Shown here in pieces: positions 51,414 to 60,528 of a DNA stretch of 64,000 nt. The notes beneath the pieces are model-generated. The model searched no databases, had not been told where the DNA came from, and saw nothing but the letters and a program-made list of their open reading frames with translations. How positions within the stretch are numbered: the stretch's first letter is position 1; each line of letters begins with the position of its first letter. Position numbers and translations under genes: made by a program. Source of the DNA: Thermasporomyces composti (GTDB taxonomy: Bacteria; Actinomycetota; Actinomycetes; Propionibacteriales; Actinopolymorphaceae); contig NZ_QTUC01000001.1 of the NCBI RefSeq assembly GCF_003386795.1, forward strand, positions 2,914,001 through 2,978,000, read 5' to 3'.

Positions 51414-53417
51414 TCAGCCAGTCGACGCGAGGCGGTACAGCACCAGCGACTCCGGCGGTAGGACGTCGCGGAGGACCTGCCCGTCGAAGACGCGTCGTGG
51501 CTGCGGGCGCAGGACCGGGCGTCGCTGGTCGATCGCCTCGGTCACGGAGCGTTCGTCGACGTGATAGCGCAGGGCTGTCGAGCCGGTGCCGATGAGGTCG
51601 AGCTCGACCTGAACCTCGCGGTCCCAGGGGTTGAGGACGTACACGAGCCTGCTGCCGTCACGATTCCGGACACCGTAGGCCAGCACGGTGCGGTCGGGCA
51701 CGCTCGCGATCCGCGTGATCGTCGCGTCGGGGCGGACGAACCGCGAGAGCAGCTGGACGCTGTAGTAGGTGGGCCGGAGCCGGAGCCCGTCCTCGGCCGA
51801 ACTCCACATGCCGAACGACATGAGCGGAGCGTCGGGACCGCCGTAGCGCATGTCGAACGCCTCCCAGTACGACACGCCCGTCACCCCGCCGGCGAGTGCC
51901 TGCAGGTGGTAGGCGGCGAGCTTCAACGCGACCGGATAACGCTCCGGGAGCAGCACCCCGTCATGGGTGCCTGGACTGTAGGTTCCGGCGCCGACCCCAC
52001 CGGTGAGGTTGGACTCCCACAGGAACAGCCGCGGCAGGCCGGCGTCCCTCGCTACCTCGACCCGGTTCCGCGCGTGCAAGGTGGGGATGGTGAGCGACGT
52101 CCGGTAGTCGACGTACTCGTGGTAGGACGACCATCCCGCGAGTCCTCGCAGCGGCGGGACGACCGTGTCGAAGAACGCGTCACCACCTTGACTGGTGTCG
52201 CCGGCCACCAGCTCGATGTCGTCGAGGCCCGCCTGCCTGAGCGCGGCCGCCACCGTCTGGTACATCTCGACGTACTCCGACGGGGATCCCGGGAACTCGC
52301 CGTTCGGCTCGTTGTAGAGCGTCAAGGCCGCGAGGTTGCCCACCCCTTGAGCGCGAAGCCACCGAAGCAAGGCGACCATGGCGTCCGCCATCTCTCCATA
52401 GCGCGACGGATCCCAGTCCAGCGGACGCCACATGACGAGGTTCGCCCGCGCGCCCAGGCGGTCGTAGAGGCGGAGATCCGCCAGGAGCGCTTGCACCATC
52501 GGGCCACTGAAGTCGTACCCCTCCGCCGTGGCCCACCAGTTCGTGTCGGTGAACACCCGGACCCACGTCGGGCGCAGCACCGCGAGCCGTTCCTCCACCG
52601 TCCGGCGTTGCTCGCGTGTGAGGACGCCCGGCACGAAGGCGTAGACGTTGTTCTCGACTCCGACACCCTCCACGTCCAGGTTGAGCACGTCCTCGGTCTC
52701 GTGCAGCCGCACGTGGGGCGAATGAGCAGGCTCGTCGAGCGAGGCGTACGCCTCCAAGGTGACGTCGTCGAAGACGGCCTGCCCGTGTCCGTTCAGCAGC
52801 AGCCGGATCGCGATGGTCGTGGTGTTCGCGGGGACCTCGCCCAGCAGCTCGAGGCGACTCCAGTCCTGGGTACCTCGGACCGATCCCGACTGCGACCAGG
52901 TGATCCGTGAACCCGTCGCGTCGTAGTAGTCGATCCCGAGGTACGCGCCGTACCCGTCGGCCACCTCGTTCGTCCGTACCCACGCGGTCAGGCGGAGCAG
53001 CGTGCGCGCCGGAGGTGCAGCTGTCCGCTGACCGACGTTCGGCCACGCGACCGGAGCCGACGATGGCACGGTGACGACGGCTCCGCCACTGTCGCCCCGT
53101 CCGACGCCGTGTCGAATCTCCACGGTCGCGGGCTCGTCGGCGACCCGCTCCCACTCCGGCGCGCCCTCCTCGAAGGCGGGGTCCTCGACTGGCATGGGCT
53201 GGGGGACGCCGAGCGCGTCCGCGCCGAAGACGTCCGGGCCCAGCTCGTCCCGGTACGCCGTGGCCGTCTGCGGAGCGGCTGACTGGGCCGGCGGAGCGGC
53301 GAATGCCACCATCAGGACTCCGACCAGACAGCTCGTGGTGAGTGCTGCCCGTCGGACCATCGGACGGCGGCGCGGCCGCTGCCCTCGACGGTCCGGTGGT
53401 TCGAACGTCGTGCCCAT
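51414..53417 (-). CDS. Secreted glycoside hydrolase, clan GH-A type
   Basis: A 667-residue exported protein with an N-terminal signal (RRAALTTSCLVGVLMVAFAA). Residues ~75-215 look like a carbohydrate-binding jelly roll (ending VFDDVTLEAYAS). The TIM-barrel domain follows: LTLYNEPNGEFPGSPSEYVE has the Asn-Glu-Pro acid/base motif near residue 380, and LPRLFLWESNLTGGVG is a candidate for the nucleophile strand. This resembles GH39/GH5-like enzymes, including iduronidase and xylosidase types; the family is not certain. A beta-sandwich ends the protein. ATG at 53417 follows GAGGTGG. Confidence 0.78.
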   Translation of the reverse strand: MGTTFEPPDRRGQRPRRRPMVRRAALTTSCLVGVLMVAFAAPPAQSAAPQTATAYRDELGPDVFGADALGVPQPMPVEDPAFEEGAPEWERVADEPATVEIRHGVGRGDSGGAVVTVPSSAPVAWPNVGQRTAAPPARTLLRLTAWVRTNEVADGYGAYLGIDYYDATGSRITWSQSGSVRGTQDWSRLELLGEVPANTTTIAIRLLLNGHGQAVFDDVTLEAYASLDEPAHSPHVRLHETEDVLNLDVEGVGVENNVYAFVPGVLTREQRRTVEERLAVLRPTWVRVFTDTNWWATAEGYDFSGPMVQALLADLRLYDRLGARANLVMWRPLDWDPSRYGEMADAMVALLRWLRAQGVGNLAALTLYNEPNGEFPGSPSEYVEMYQTVAAALRQAGLDDIELVAGDTSQGGDAFFDTVVPPLRGLAGWSSYHEYVDYRTSLTIPTLHARNRVEVARDAGLPRLFLWESNLTGGVGAGTYSPGTHDGVLLPERYPVALKLAAYHLQALAGGVTGVSYWEAFDMRYGGPDAPLMSFGMWSSAEDGLRLRPTYYSVQLLSRFVRPDATITRIASVPDRTVLAYGVRNRDGSRLVYVLNPWDREVQVELDLIGTGSTALRYHVDERSVTEAIDQRRPVLRPQPRRVFDGQVLRDVLPPESLVLYRLASTG

Positions 53418-53706
53418 GAGGACCACCTCGGTCCGTGTGCGGGGGGAGCGGGTGGTCCCATCGTGATCGACGAGCACACGGGGCGTACCGCTCGAGCGAG
53501 TCCGATGTCGGGCACGTCCGAGCCTGGCCGTCAGTTCCTACGCCGTCGGCCTGTGGAGCCAGCCCGGCTCCAGAGGCCCGAGTCGTCCACGAGCCACCAC
53601 CGGCCCACGCCACCGGCCGCCACGACCGGGCCCGTGATCGAGCAAGGGCAGCGGCTGGGCGCCGCTCGGCCTGATCGTGCCCGGTCGCTCGGGCGGTCTC
53701 TCCGTC

Positions 53707-54095
53707 TCAACGTGGTGTCAGCTCGTAATGGAAGGTCTGGCAGCGGTAGTAGTACTTGTGCAGCAGCGGTACCACGATGCCCTGGATGAACGGGTACTTG
53801 CGGGCCAGGGCACGACGTACGGGGAGCGCCTCCTCCTCGGACAACAGCCGGGCCGCGCCCGCATGCTGGGGCCGACGACCTTGCCGCCGAACGTCGACGG
53901 CGCGATCTCGACGTCGGCGTTACGGCGCAGCCGCTTCACTTTCCCCGCGGTACTGGGTGTCCGGAAGTAGGCGCGATCGCCGTCGACCACGATGTGGACG
54001 ACGGTCGGAACTGGTGTGCCGTTGCGGCGGTACGTCGTGAGCACGACGTTCTTCTGCGCTGCGAAGCGGTCGAATGCACGTGTCTTCTGCTCCAT
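53707..54095 (-). pseudogene. PPOX-class F420-dependent oxidoreductase, frameshifted
   Basis: The first ~83 codons read normally (FDRFAAQKNVVLTTYRRNGT, then TPSTAGKVKRLRRNADVEIA and PSTFGGKVVGPSMRAR). After MRAR, near 53855, the family sequence continues in another frame as LLSEEEALPVRRALARKYPF and ends KYYYRCQTFHYEL with a stop at 53707. Restoring one base would yield a normal ~128-residue protein. This is a recent pseudogene or a sequencing error. Confidence 0.7.
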
Positions 54096-54142
54096 GTGTG
54101 ACGCCTTTCGATCACGCAGGGTCAGGGGATGTCAGGCACCGA

Positions 54143-54213
54143 CCCAAGGCGACGCTTCTCGCCTCCCCGGTGCACAGTCAGCACCCGGAGGTGACGTGAC
54201 TCGTCGCCTTGGG
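54143..54213. repeat. 71-bp compound inverted repeat
   Basis: Outer arms CCCAAGGCGACG (54143-54154) and CGTCGCCTTGGG (54202-54213) match perfectly over 12 bp. An inner stem pairs CCTCC and GGTGC (54162-54173) with GCACC and GGAGG (54181-54191) around a 7-nt loop. No gene lies between 54096 and 54362. It may be a bidirectional terminator or a small mobile hairpin. Confidence 0.55.
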
Positions 54214-54362
54214 GACTCGCCGTCCCACCGATAGGACGAAGGGCACACGTCCGGTGTGACAGTCCAGCGTTCGTGACCCGGCAGTCCACACTGGAGGGGC
54301 CGTTCGCCACCTCTCACGTATGGCATCTCGTCTCGCGTGAGACCCTGTCACCGACGGATGAC

Positions 54363-57300
54363 TCAGCCCACACCTGCGAGATAGTGCTGCTCAATCTCAT
54401 CGGCGGACAGCGCCCGATCGTAGATCGCCACCTCGTCCAGGTCCCCTCGTAGGCGTTGCGCAGCGTCGTCACCGCGTGCGCCGAGCTTGATCGAGGCTGT
54501 ACCGTCGGCCGGCGAGATCGTCGTGGCGATGCTGGCGTCTGGCCTGCCGTCGAGGTAGACCGTCAGCTGCGAGCCGTCAAAGACAGCGGCGACATGGAAC
54601 CAGTCACCGGTCGTGAGCCGGGTGCGTCCTGTCACGACGCTGTAACCTTCATTCGGACCACCCAGCGTCCAGGCCTGGAGGAACCCGTTGTCGACCCGGA
54701 GAGCGAAACCGTTGGCGGCGGGTGCCGTGTAGCTCTCGATGATCGCCTGGCCCGGCGGGGGAGCGATCGTGTCGAGGTTCACCCACGCTTCCAGGGTGAA
54801 GGGTCCGTTGAGGTTGGTGGCCGGTGTACGCAGCACCTCGACGTAACCGGTCGCCAGATCGGCCGCCGTGTCGTCCGCGATGGCACCAGGCGCGCCGGGT
54901 CGAGCCCCGTCGCGGTACACACCGTCCTGACCGGTGGGTGAGCTGTCGACGGCGACGTGACTGTCGGCAGCTTCGCCAAGACGCCAGTAGCCAACGGGGC
55001 TCGCGAGACCAACGAGTTCGGGATATGTTCCCTCACCGACCAAGACAACCCCAGTGACCTCGATGGACGTCGCGGCGTCAACGCGGACCGTCACGTGGAT
55101 CTCGTAGCGGCCGTTCGGCGTGTTATCCGGGACAGTCACGTCCAATGGCACCTGCGCAATGACGGTGCGGCCATCGGACCGTACCCGCACCCGCTGCTTC
55201 GCCGGGGCGATGATCCAGCCATCTGGTCCGGTCGCGATGACGTCGCCAGCAAACGTGTCGTCGTCGAACACCTCGAGCTCGACGTGGAACCGTCTTGTCG
55301 CGCCGGACTCGATCAGCGCACCTGGCGGATCGAGACGGACCCGACCGCCCAGGACGTCGGCGTACTTGGGGATGATCTCGTAGACCCGGGGCGGGTTGCT
55401 GCTCTTGGCCCACCGAAGCCGGATCGCGCTCGCAGTGAGCCCGTTGGCCGGCACCGTGGTGAAGCCGCCGCTGAGCGGGCCGAGGTCGACCCACGTGTCG
55501 CCGACCTTCGCCTGGACCGTCGCGTGCGCGGGGGCGTCGGTGTCTTGGACGACCGTGACAGACGCGAGTCGGTGCTGCTTCGTGATCGGTACGGTCACCG
55601 CGTCGCCCGGCTCGGGCCGAGACTTGGCAACGTAGGCGGTGTCCACGCGACGGTCGGTCAGGTTGGCCAAGCTCGATCCGTCGGCCGCGACTGGTGTGCC
55701 TGACGGCTCACCGAGGTCGCCGTACCAACGGACGCCAAGGTAGCCATCGCTTTGGTGCGCGGCGAAGTCGAGAAGTCGGTCGATCGGCCCAGGTGAGATC
55801 TGGTGCCAGGTTTGGTCGAGGATGCTGCGAAGGCGTGCTTGCTCGCACCGGGCTCGCCACACGTCCTCGCTACGGCCGTCGTCCTGGGCGCGCAGGATGT
55901 CCAGAGCGGCTTGACCCGCCTGGCCGGTCACGCCTATCCGGTCCAACCACGGCCCGATCTGCGACAGCATCAGCTGGTCATCCAGCTTCTCGCGCAGCGT
56001 CGTCGGGAGGTTCTCGAGCCGGCGCAGCTCGTCGTCGAGCCAGTTCAGCTGCCGGGTGACCGGGCGGCCTTCGGTGTACGCGGTGAGCAGCTCGTCGATC
56101 ACGGCGGCGAGATCAGGTCGCTCGGTGGTATCGAGCAGACTCACCCGGTTGTGCTCGGCGAACAAGCGAAGTTCCTCGTACGCGTCGCCGCCGAGGATAC
56201 GTAGCGTCTGCGTCCATGACCGCTCGGGATCGTAGGCGTGCGGATTCCACGCGTAGTCGGCTTGAGTTCCGAGGGGGATCTGTGATGCCTGTTGGTCCCG
56301 AACAAGCTCGTTGAACGAGATGCCGATGACGTGGGTGGCTAGATCTGGCTCGCGGTTGACCAGTGGCCCAAGGAGCAAGCGATTCGGCGTGTAGTCGTTC
56401 ACCGGGTAGTTGTCCCAGATTATGATCTGGTGCCGGGGAAACGCCTTCTTGACGGCGGCAAGATCGTCGAGGGTGATCGCCGGCGAGACCACCGCTGGTC
56501 CTGTCCAGTAGATGTCGACCTCGGTGCTCAGCAGCTCGTCGAATCGCTCGCGATACGTCGTGCGTTCCGTGCCCCAGTACTCGGTCGGCACGGTGACCAG
56601 CCGGGAGGCCCCGGGGTGGGTCTCGATGAACTCGCGCTGGACGAAGTTCGTGACGTCGGCCTGGGCGGCCGCCAGCGGTGACACGTCGTCGCCGTACGCC
56701 TCCTGGTCCGCCTCGCAGACGAAGTTCCCGGTCACGTCATCCCACGCGATCACAAAGCTGCGTACGCCGATATCCCAGAGCTGCTCGAAGCGGGCCAGCA
56801 GCTTCTGGCGGTCGGACTCGCGCGCGTGACAGATTCCTTGGCTTGGCGCCATCGGGGCTTCGGGGGACACCCGATACACGAAGTCCACATGGCGGTGTCG
56901 TGCGAGATTGACGATCTCCTCCAGACGAGCGAGCTCGGCGGGTCCGTATGGCAGGTCCCATTCGCTGCCGGTGCGCAGGTCGTCGGCAGGCCCGTAGAAG
57001 AACTGGTTCATCTTGTGCCGGGCCAGAAACTCGATCTGTGAGCGACGGTCCTCCTGCGACCAGACCGGGCCGTAGAAGGACTCCATACCGCCGCGGACGC
57101 CGTACGCCGGCCAGTCCCGGATCTCGACACCGTCGACTCGAGCGCCGTTAGCCTGCGCCGTCAGCAGCTGGCGAAGCGACTGAACGGCGTAGAAGGTGCC
57201 GGCGCCGTCGACACCGGACAGCACGATGCGCGCTCGTCCGTGGTCGTCTCGGCCGGCGACCAGGACGTAGCCCTCAGCGGGGAGTCCTTCGGGGCCGGCG

Positions 57301-57689
57301 ACACCGAGCGCTTTCAGTGCCTCGACGCTCGCTGGTGTCTCGGTCGGTCCACCGAGGACGACCAGCGGCCGACGGAAGTCGGCCACCGGCTCGCGAAGGA
57401 CACGGGACCGCAAGCCGTACTCGTCGAGAAGGTCCTGAAGGGCATGAAGGGCTGGCTGGTCGACGGCTTCGCCGGCGATGACGGTCACCTCACCGTCGAG
57501 TCGAACACCGCTCGGTCGTGGTCGCATCTCTTGCGGATAGGGGAGGATCGGGCGTAGCGATCCAGCAGGCGGGGCCGGTGCATCACCTGCGAACGAAGGG
57601 GGAGCCAGCGGGGCCGCGGCGAAGGCGGCACCGACGATACCGGCCAGTAAGCGTCGCCAGATCCGATGTGTGCGCTGGGGGCGTGCCAT
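54363..57689 (-). CDS. Secreted GH84 beta-N-acetylglucosaminidase with accessory domains
   Basis: A 1108-residue exported multidomain enzyme. After a signal sequence, a GH20b-like N-terminal domain (residues ~45-155) precedes the GH84 barrel: YGVRGGMESFYGPVWSQEDR is the family signature near residue 198, and the catalytic Asp pair lies in VIAWDDVTGNF (D317, D318). Downstream are a helical region, an F5/8-type sugar-binding domain (~690-800), an NPCBM/NEW3-like domain and a C-terminal LamG/concanavalin domain with NGPFTLEAWVNLD. GH84 enzymes remove terminal beta-GlcNAc from glycans, including hyaluronan fragments. ATG at 57689 follows AGGAGACG. Confidence 0.92.
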   Translation of the reverse strand: MARPQRTHRIWRRLLAGIVGAAFAAAPLAPPSFAGDAPAPPAGSLRPILPYPQEMRPRPSGVRLDGEVTVIAGEAVDQPALHALQDLLDEYGLRSRVLREPVADFRRPLVVLGGPTETPASVEALKALGVAGPEGLPAEGYVLVAGRDDHGRARIVLSGVDGAGTFYAVQSLRQLLTAQANGARVDGVEIRDWPAYGVRGGMESFYGPVWSQEDRRSQIEFLARHKMNQFFYGPADDLRTGSEWDLPYGPAELARLEEIVNLARHRHVDFVYRVSPEAPMAPSQGICHARESDRQKLLARFEQLWDIGVRSFVIAWDDVTGNFVCEADQEAYGDDVSPLAAAQADVTNFVQREFIETHPGASRLVTVPTEYWGTERTTYRERFDELLSTEVDIYWTGPAVVSPAITLDDLAAVKKAFPRHQIIIWDNYPVNDYTPNRLLLGPLVNREPDLATHVIGISFNELVRDQQASQIPLGTQADYAWNPHAYDPERSWTQTLRILGGDAYEELRLFAEHNRVSLLDTTERPDLAAVIDELLTAYTEGRPVTRQLNWLDDELRRLENLPTTLREKLDDQLMLSQIGPWLDRIGVTGQAGQAALDILRAQDDGRSEDVWRARCEQARLRSILDQTWHQISPGPIDRLLDFAAHQSDGYLGVRWYGDLGEPSGTPVAADGSSLANLTDRRVDTAYVAKSRPEPGDAVTVPITKQHRLASVTVVQDTDAPAHATVQAKVGDTWVDLGPLSGGFTTVPANGLTASAIRLRWAKSSNPPRVYEIIPKYADVLGGRVRLDPPGALIESGATRRFHVELEVFDDDTFAGDVIATGPDGWIIAPAKQRVRVRSDGRTVIAQVPLDVTVPDNTPNGRYEIHVTVRVDAATSIEVTGVVLVGEGTYPELVGLASPVGYWRLGEAADSHVAVDSSPTGQDGVYRDGARPGAPGAIADDTAADLATGYVEVLRTPATNLNGPFTLEAWVNLDTIAPPPGQAIIESYTAPAANGFALRVDNGFLQAWTLGGPNEGYSVVTGRTRLTTGDWFHVAAVFDGSQLTVYLDGRPDASIATTISPADGTASIKLGARGDDAAQRLRGDLDEVAIYDRALSADEIEQHYLAGVG

Positions 57690-57972
57690 GGGACGTCTCC
57701 TGGGTTTCGTGCCGGCCGGCTGGATCGAGTTGTCGGGCTGCCGCACAGCTCGCGGCGGATTCCGTGTCGTCATCGCACTCAGTGCGGGAGTGCTCGGCGA
57801 GTCCTGACCCCAGCCGCGGACGTGCTCCGTACGAGCGGCTTCGAACGGTATGGTTCAGCGTTCACGGATGGTCAAGATCTGTGTCCGCATGTGGCTCGAG
57901 AGGAGGAGGTGCCAGGAGTTGGTGCTCGCTGGCAGCTCGCGAGGGATCAAGACACACTCTTGCAGAACCAGA

Positions 57973-58266
57973 TCAGGCTGGCTTGCGAGCGAGCATCTCC
58001 TCCGCGGCGCGGCGGCCCTCCGCCCCGCATGTCAGTGTCGGGCTTGAGCCGACCGTGCTCTTGGAACCACTCCGAGACTTGTCACGGAACGCCTCGACAT
58101 CCGTCCCCGGAGGAGCGTTGTTCGTTCGCGTCATCGTCGCCCGCAACCTCTCATTGCACAGTCCGCCCGTGACGATCTCGGACGCGCCCGGGATGGATGA
58201 CGACAGATGCGTGCCCTCGACCACCAACCGTGTGCGGTTGACGGACAGCGGCATCGTCAGGTTCAC
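57973..58266 (-). CDS. Possible small protein downstream of the methyltransferase
   Basis: An open frame of 97 codons begins 13 nt after the methyltransferase stop, on the same strand, with third positions largely G or C. The product has a Ser/Thr-rich centre and a single C-terminal Cys (TLTCGAEGRRAAEEM). No ribosome site is clear and I recognise no family. The surrounding 57690-58279 stretch holds no other gene I can support. Confidence 0.25.
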   Translation of the reverse strand: MNLTMPLSVNRTRLVVEGTHLSSSIPGASEIVTGGLCNERLRATMTRTNNAPPGTDVEAFRDKSRSGSKSTVGSSPTLTCGAEGRRAAEEMLARKPA

Positions 58267-58279
58267 AAGGATTGTGGGG

Positions 58280-59500
58280 TCACGGTGTCCAGGTCACGAC
58301 GAGCGACCCGGAGCGTCGGCTGACGACATACTGCCCGGGCCGACGGGGAGTCACCTCGGCGCTTGGATGGAACTCGAACGTCAGCCGGTGGTCTCGATAC
58401 CGGGTCCAGCCGCCGATCGCCTCCGCGACCGCCTCGGCCAGGTCCTTCCCTCGAGAACCGTGTCCGATGACGCCGAGCTCGTACGCGTCGCCCGACGCTC
58501 GCATGGTCAGGTAGGCGAGGCTGTCGCCCTCGACGGTCGCCATCGACCCCCCGCTCGTCGCCGGCCGAAGCACGCCCGCCTCGACGGCGCGACGCTCGAC
58601 CTCCATCCAGGAGATCGAGTTGGGCAACGCGCAGGCCAGCCACAGCCACACGAACTCGAGCGTCTCGCCCTTGACGAACGTGGCACCCGTCCACACCTCG
58701 GTCGCCGGCCTCGCAAGGACCTGTGACGCGAGCCGCGCGTCGACGTCCTGGTCCGCATAGACGTGGAGGTGGGCCGCACCGTCGAGGAGGTCGATCGTAC
58801 GTCTCGGGTCAGCCGCGACACTGGCGCGCAGGGGCATGAAGCCGCAGAGCTGGCTGTCGACGGAGGTCCAGGTGTCGCCGGTACGCGCGAACGCGATGGA
58901 CCGGGTCACGCCGCCGCGGATGCGGACGGGAACGACCAGCCGGCCGTGCGGGCTCGTCTGCTCCAGCCACGCCTTGGGCAGCTCGGCTGTACCGACCGTG
59001 GCGATGAGCCGGTCGTACGGCGCGTGCGCCGGATGGCCCAAGGCGCCGTCGCCGACGACGACCTCGACGTTCTCGGCTCGCGCGGCGGCGAGGTGCTCGC
59101 GCGCGCTGGTCACGATGTCGTCGTCGACGTCGATCGTCGTGACCCGTCCGGTCGGTCCGACGAGGTGTCCGAGGAGGGCCGCGTTGTAGCCGGTGCCGGC
59201 TCCGATCTCGAGGACGTTGTGGCCGGGTTCGACGGCGAGCTGCTCGAGCATCATCGCCACGATGTTCGGTGCGGACGCCCCGCTGATCGCGCCGGAGGCG
59301 TCGTGTTTGGTGTGGACCGTCTGATCGCTGTAGGCCTCGTCCACTGAAGCGGATGGAACGAACACGTGCCGCGGGACGGCGAACAACGCTTGCTCGACTC
59401 GCGGGTCAGACAAGAGTCCGCGCTCGCGTAGGTCCTCCACGAGACGCGCACGGAGCTGTTCGGCGTGGCGATCGATGGTCGACGTGGGGGGACTGCTCAT
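58280..59500 (-). CDS. Isoaspartyl O-methyltransferase-like protein with C-terminal extension
   Basis: A 406-residue protein. Residues ~15-220 form a PIMT (L-isoaspartate O-methyltransferase) fold with the SAM motif VLEIGAGTGYNAALLGHLVG near residue 95, then VEVVVGDGALGHPAHAPYDR. A further ~170-residue domain follows that ordinary PIMT repair enzymes (about 200 residues) lack. This two-part architecture is known from methyltransferases in peptide natural-product clusters (FxLD lanthipeptide, graspetide and imiditide types). ATG at 59500 follows AGGAG by 8 nt. A short ORF lies 66 bp upstream on the same strand. Confidence 0.8.
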   Translation of the reverse strand: MSSPPTSTIDRHAEQLRARLVEDLRERGLLSDPRVEQALFAVPRHVFVPSASVDEAYSDQTVHTKHDASGAISGASAPNIVAMMLEQLAVEPGHNVLEIGAGTGYNAALLGHLVGPTGRVTTIDVDDDIVTSAREHLAAARAENVEVVVGDGALGHPAHAPYDRLIATVGTAELPKAWLEQTSPHGRLVVPVRIRGGVTRSIAFARTGDTWTSVDSQLCGFMPLRASVAADPRRTIDLLDGAAHLHVYADQDVDARLASQVLARPATEVWTGATFVKGETLEFVWLWLACALPNSISWMEVERRAVEAGVLRPATSGGSMATVEGDSLAYLTMRASGDAYELGVIGHGSRGKDLAEAVAEAIGGWTRYRDHRLTFEFHPSAEVTPRRPGQYVVSRRSGSLVVTWTP

Positions 59501-59566
59501 CCACACGGCTCCTGACTCGAACGGGCACTGGGGCCGTTGGAAAACGTACCTCGAACCACCCCCGAG

Positions 59567-59902
59567 TCAGGTGCCGGCGGAGTCGACGTCGGTCGGCACT
59601 GCGTAGCTGCTGATGGTGACCGGACGCGTCGCGAGGCCGGGAGGGGAGGAAGTGTCGGACGCCGGTGGGGGCAGGTGGCGCTCCAAGACCTCCGCCAGCT
59701 CGGCGCCCAACGCGCGAAGCTGTTCGGGCGTGAGCTGGCCGGTCGACGGATCCGGGCGGGAGACATTCCGACCCTTCTTGGGCAGCTGATGGCGACGAGC
59801 GATGATGTTCTCGATGTGCTTGACGTCCCGACCGTGTCGCGTGGGGAAGCTCGCCGGTGGCAATGAGTCAGTTCCGCAGCCATTCGGCCTGGCCACGGCC
59901 AT
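59567..59902 (-). CDS. Short ORF upstream of the PIMT-like gene, possible RiPP precursor
   Basis: A protein of about 111 residues. The region GQLTPEQLRALGAELAEVLE is an amphipathic helix that could be a leader, followed by a Pro/Ser/Thr-rich segment ending RPVTISSYAVPTDVDSAGT with two Asp near the C-terminus. That leader-core shape and its place directly before a PIMT-like methyltransferase suggest a ribosomally made, modified peptide. The start is uncertain: ATG at 59902 follows GGAG; ATG at 59926 is possible. Confidence 0.45.
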   Translation of the reverse strand: MAVARPNGCGTDSLPPASFPTRHGRDVKHIENIIARRHQLPKKGRNVSRPDPSTGQLTPEQLRALGAELAEVLERHLPPPASDTSSPPGLATRPVTISSYAVPTDVDSAGT

Positions 59903-60015
59903 CCTGGGAGAGCTCCAAGTCGTCATGGCCAACCAGTCGACTTACGCCCGAAGGCCGCCGGGCGCATTACGGATCAGTTTAGTCGCGTGCTGGCAAGGTC
60001 ACGACATCGCGCCGG

Positions 60016-60516
60016 CTACGCTCCGTGGCTCACATCCAGTGCCGCGATTGTGGCCAGCTCACCATGACGTGAGACCCCTACCCAAGCGTTCTGGCATCCG
60101 CAATAGTCTGAGACCTCCGCCTCGGATAGCCGCAGGACCTTGATGCGTTCGCTTTTCGAATAGCTCAAGTCGGCGACCATCTCGACGATCGACCGCGCTG
60201 GTGTGCTGACGTCGGCGTTCTCTTTGGATCCCCAGATTGATAGGTCGACGACCGGCACGCTCATGTCCGGTTGCGCGATCGGGCGTTCCTCCTTGTCCAG
60301 GTCAAGCAGCGGAGGAGTGTCAATGATGACAGCCTGCAGGAGGCGTCCGGTCTCCCCTTCAAACTTCAATTCGACCTGGCCTCCACCAGAGCCCGACAGG
60401 CGGAGGTAGAGAGGCTGGTCCGCTGGCCGTGGAAGCCATGAGATCTTCAGCTCCAGCCAGGGATCACTCTCGACGACCGCTCCAGCGCATCGAGCCTGGC
60501 CGACAACCCGAATCAT
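60016..60516 (-). CDS. Probable immunity protein for the RHS toxin
   Basis: A 166-residue acidic, soluble protein without a signal or membrane helix. I recognise no family. Its stretch LYLRLSGSGGGQVELKFEGE is beta-rich; the C-terminal half has several Cys (CGCQNAW). It begins 12 nt behind the stop codon of the RHS toxin C-terminus, where cognate immunity genes normally lie. The function is inferred from position only. Confidence 0.5.
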   Translation of the reverse strand: MIRVVGQARCAGAVVESDPWLELKISWLPRPADQPLYLRLSGSGGGQVELKFEGETGRLLQAVIIDTPPLLDLDKEERPIAQPDMSVPVVDLSIWGSKENADVSTPARSIVEMVADLSYSKSERIKVLRLSEAEVSDYCGCQNAWVGVSRHGELATIAALDVSHGA

Positions 60517-60528
60517 CGCCGCTTCTAC

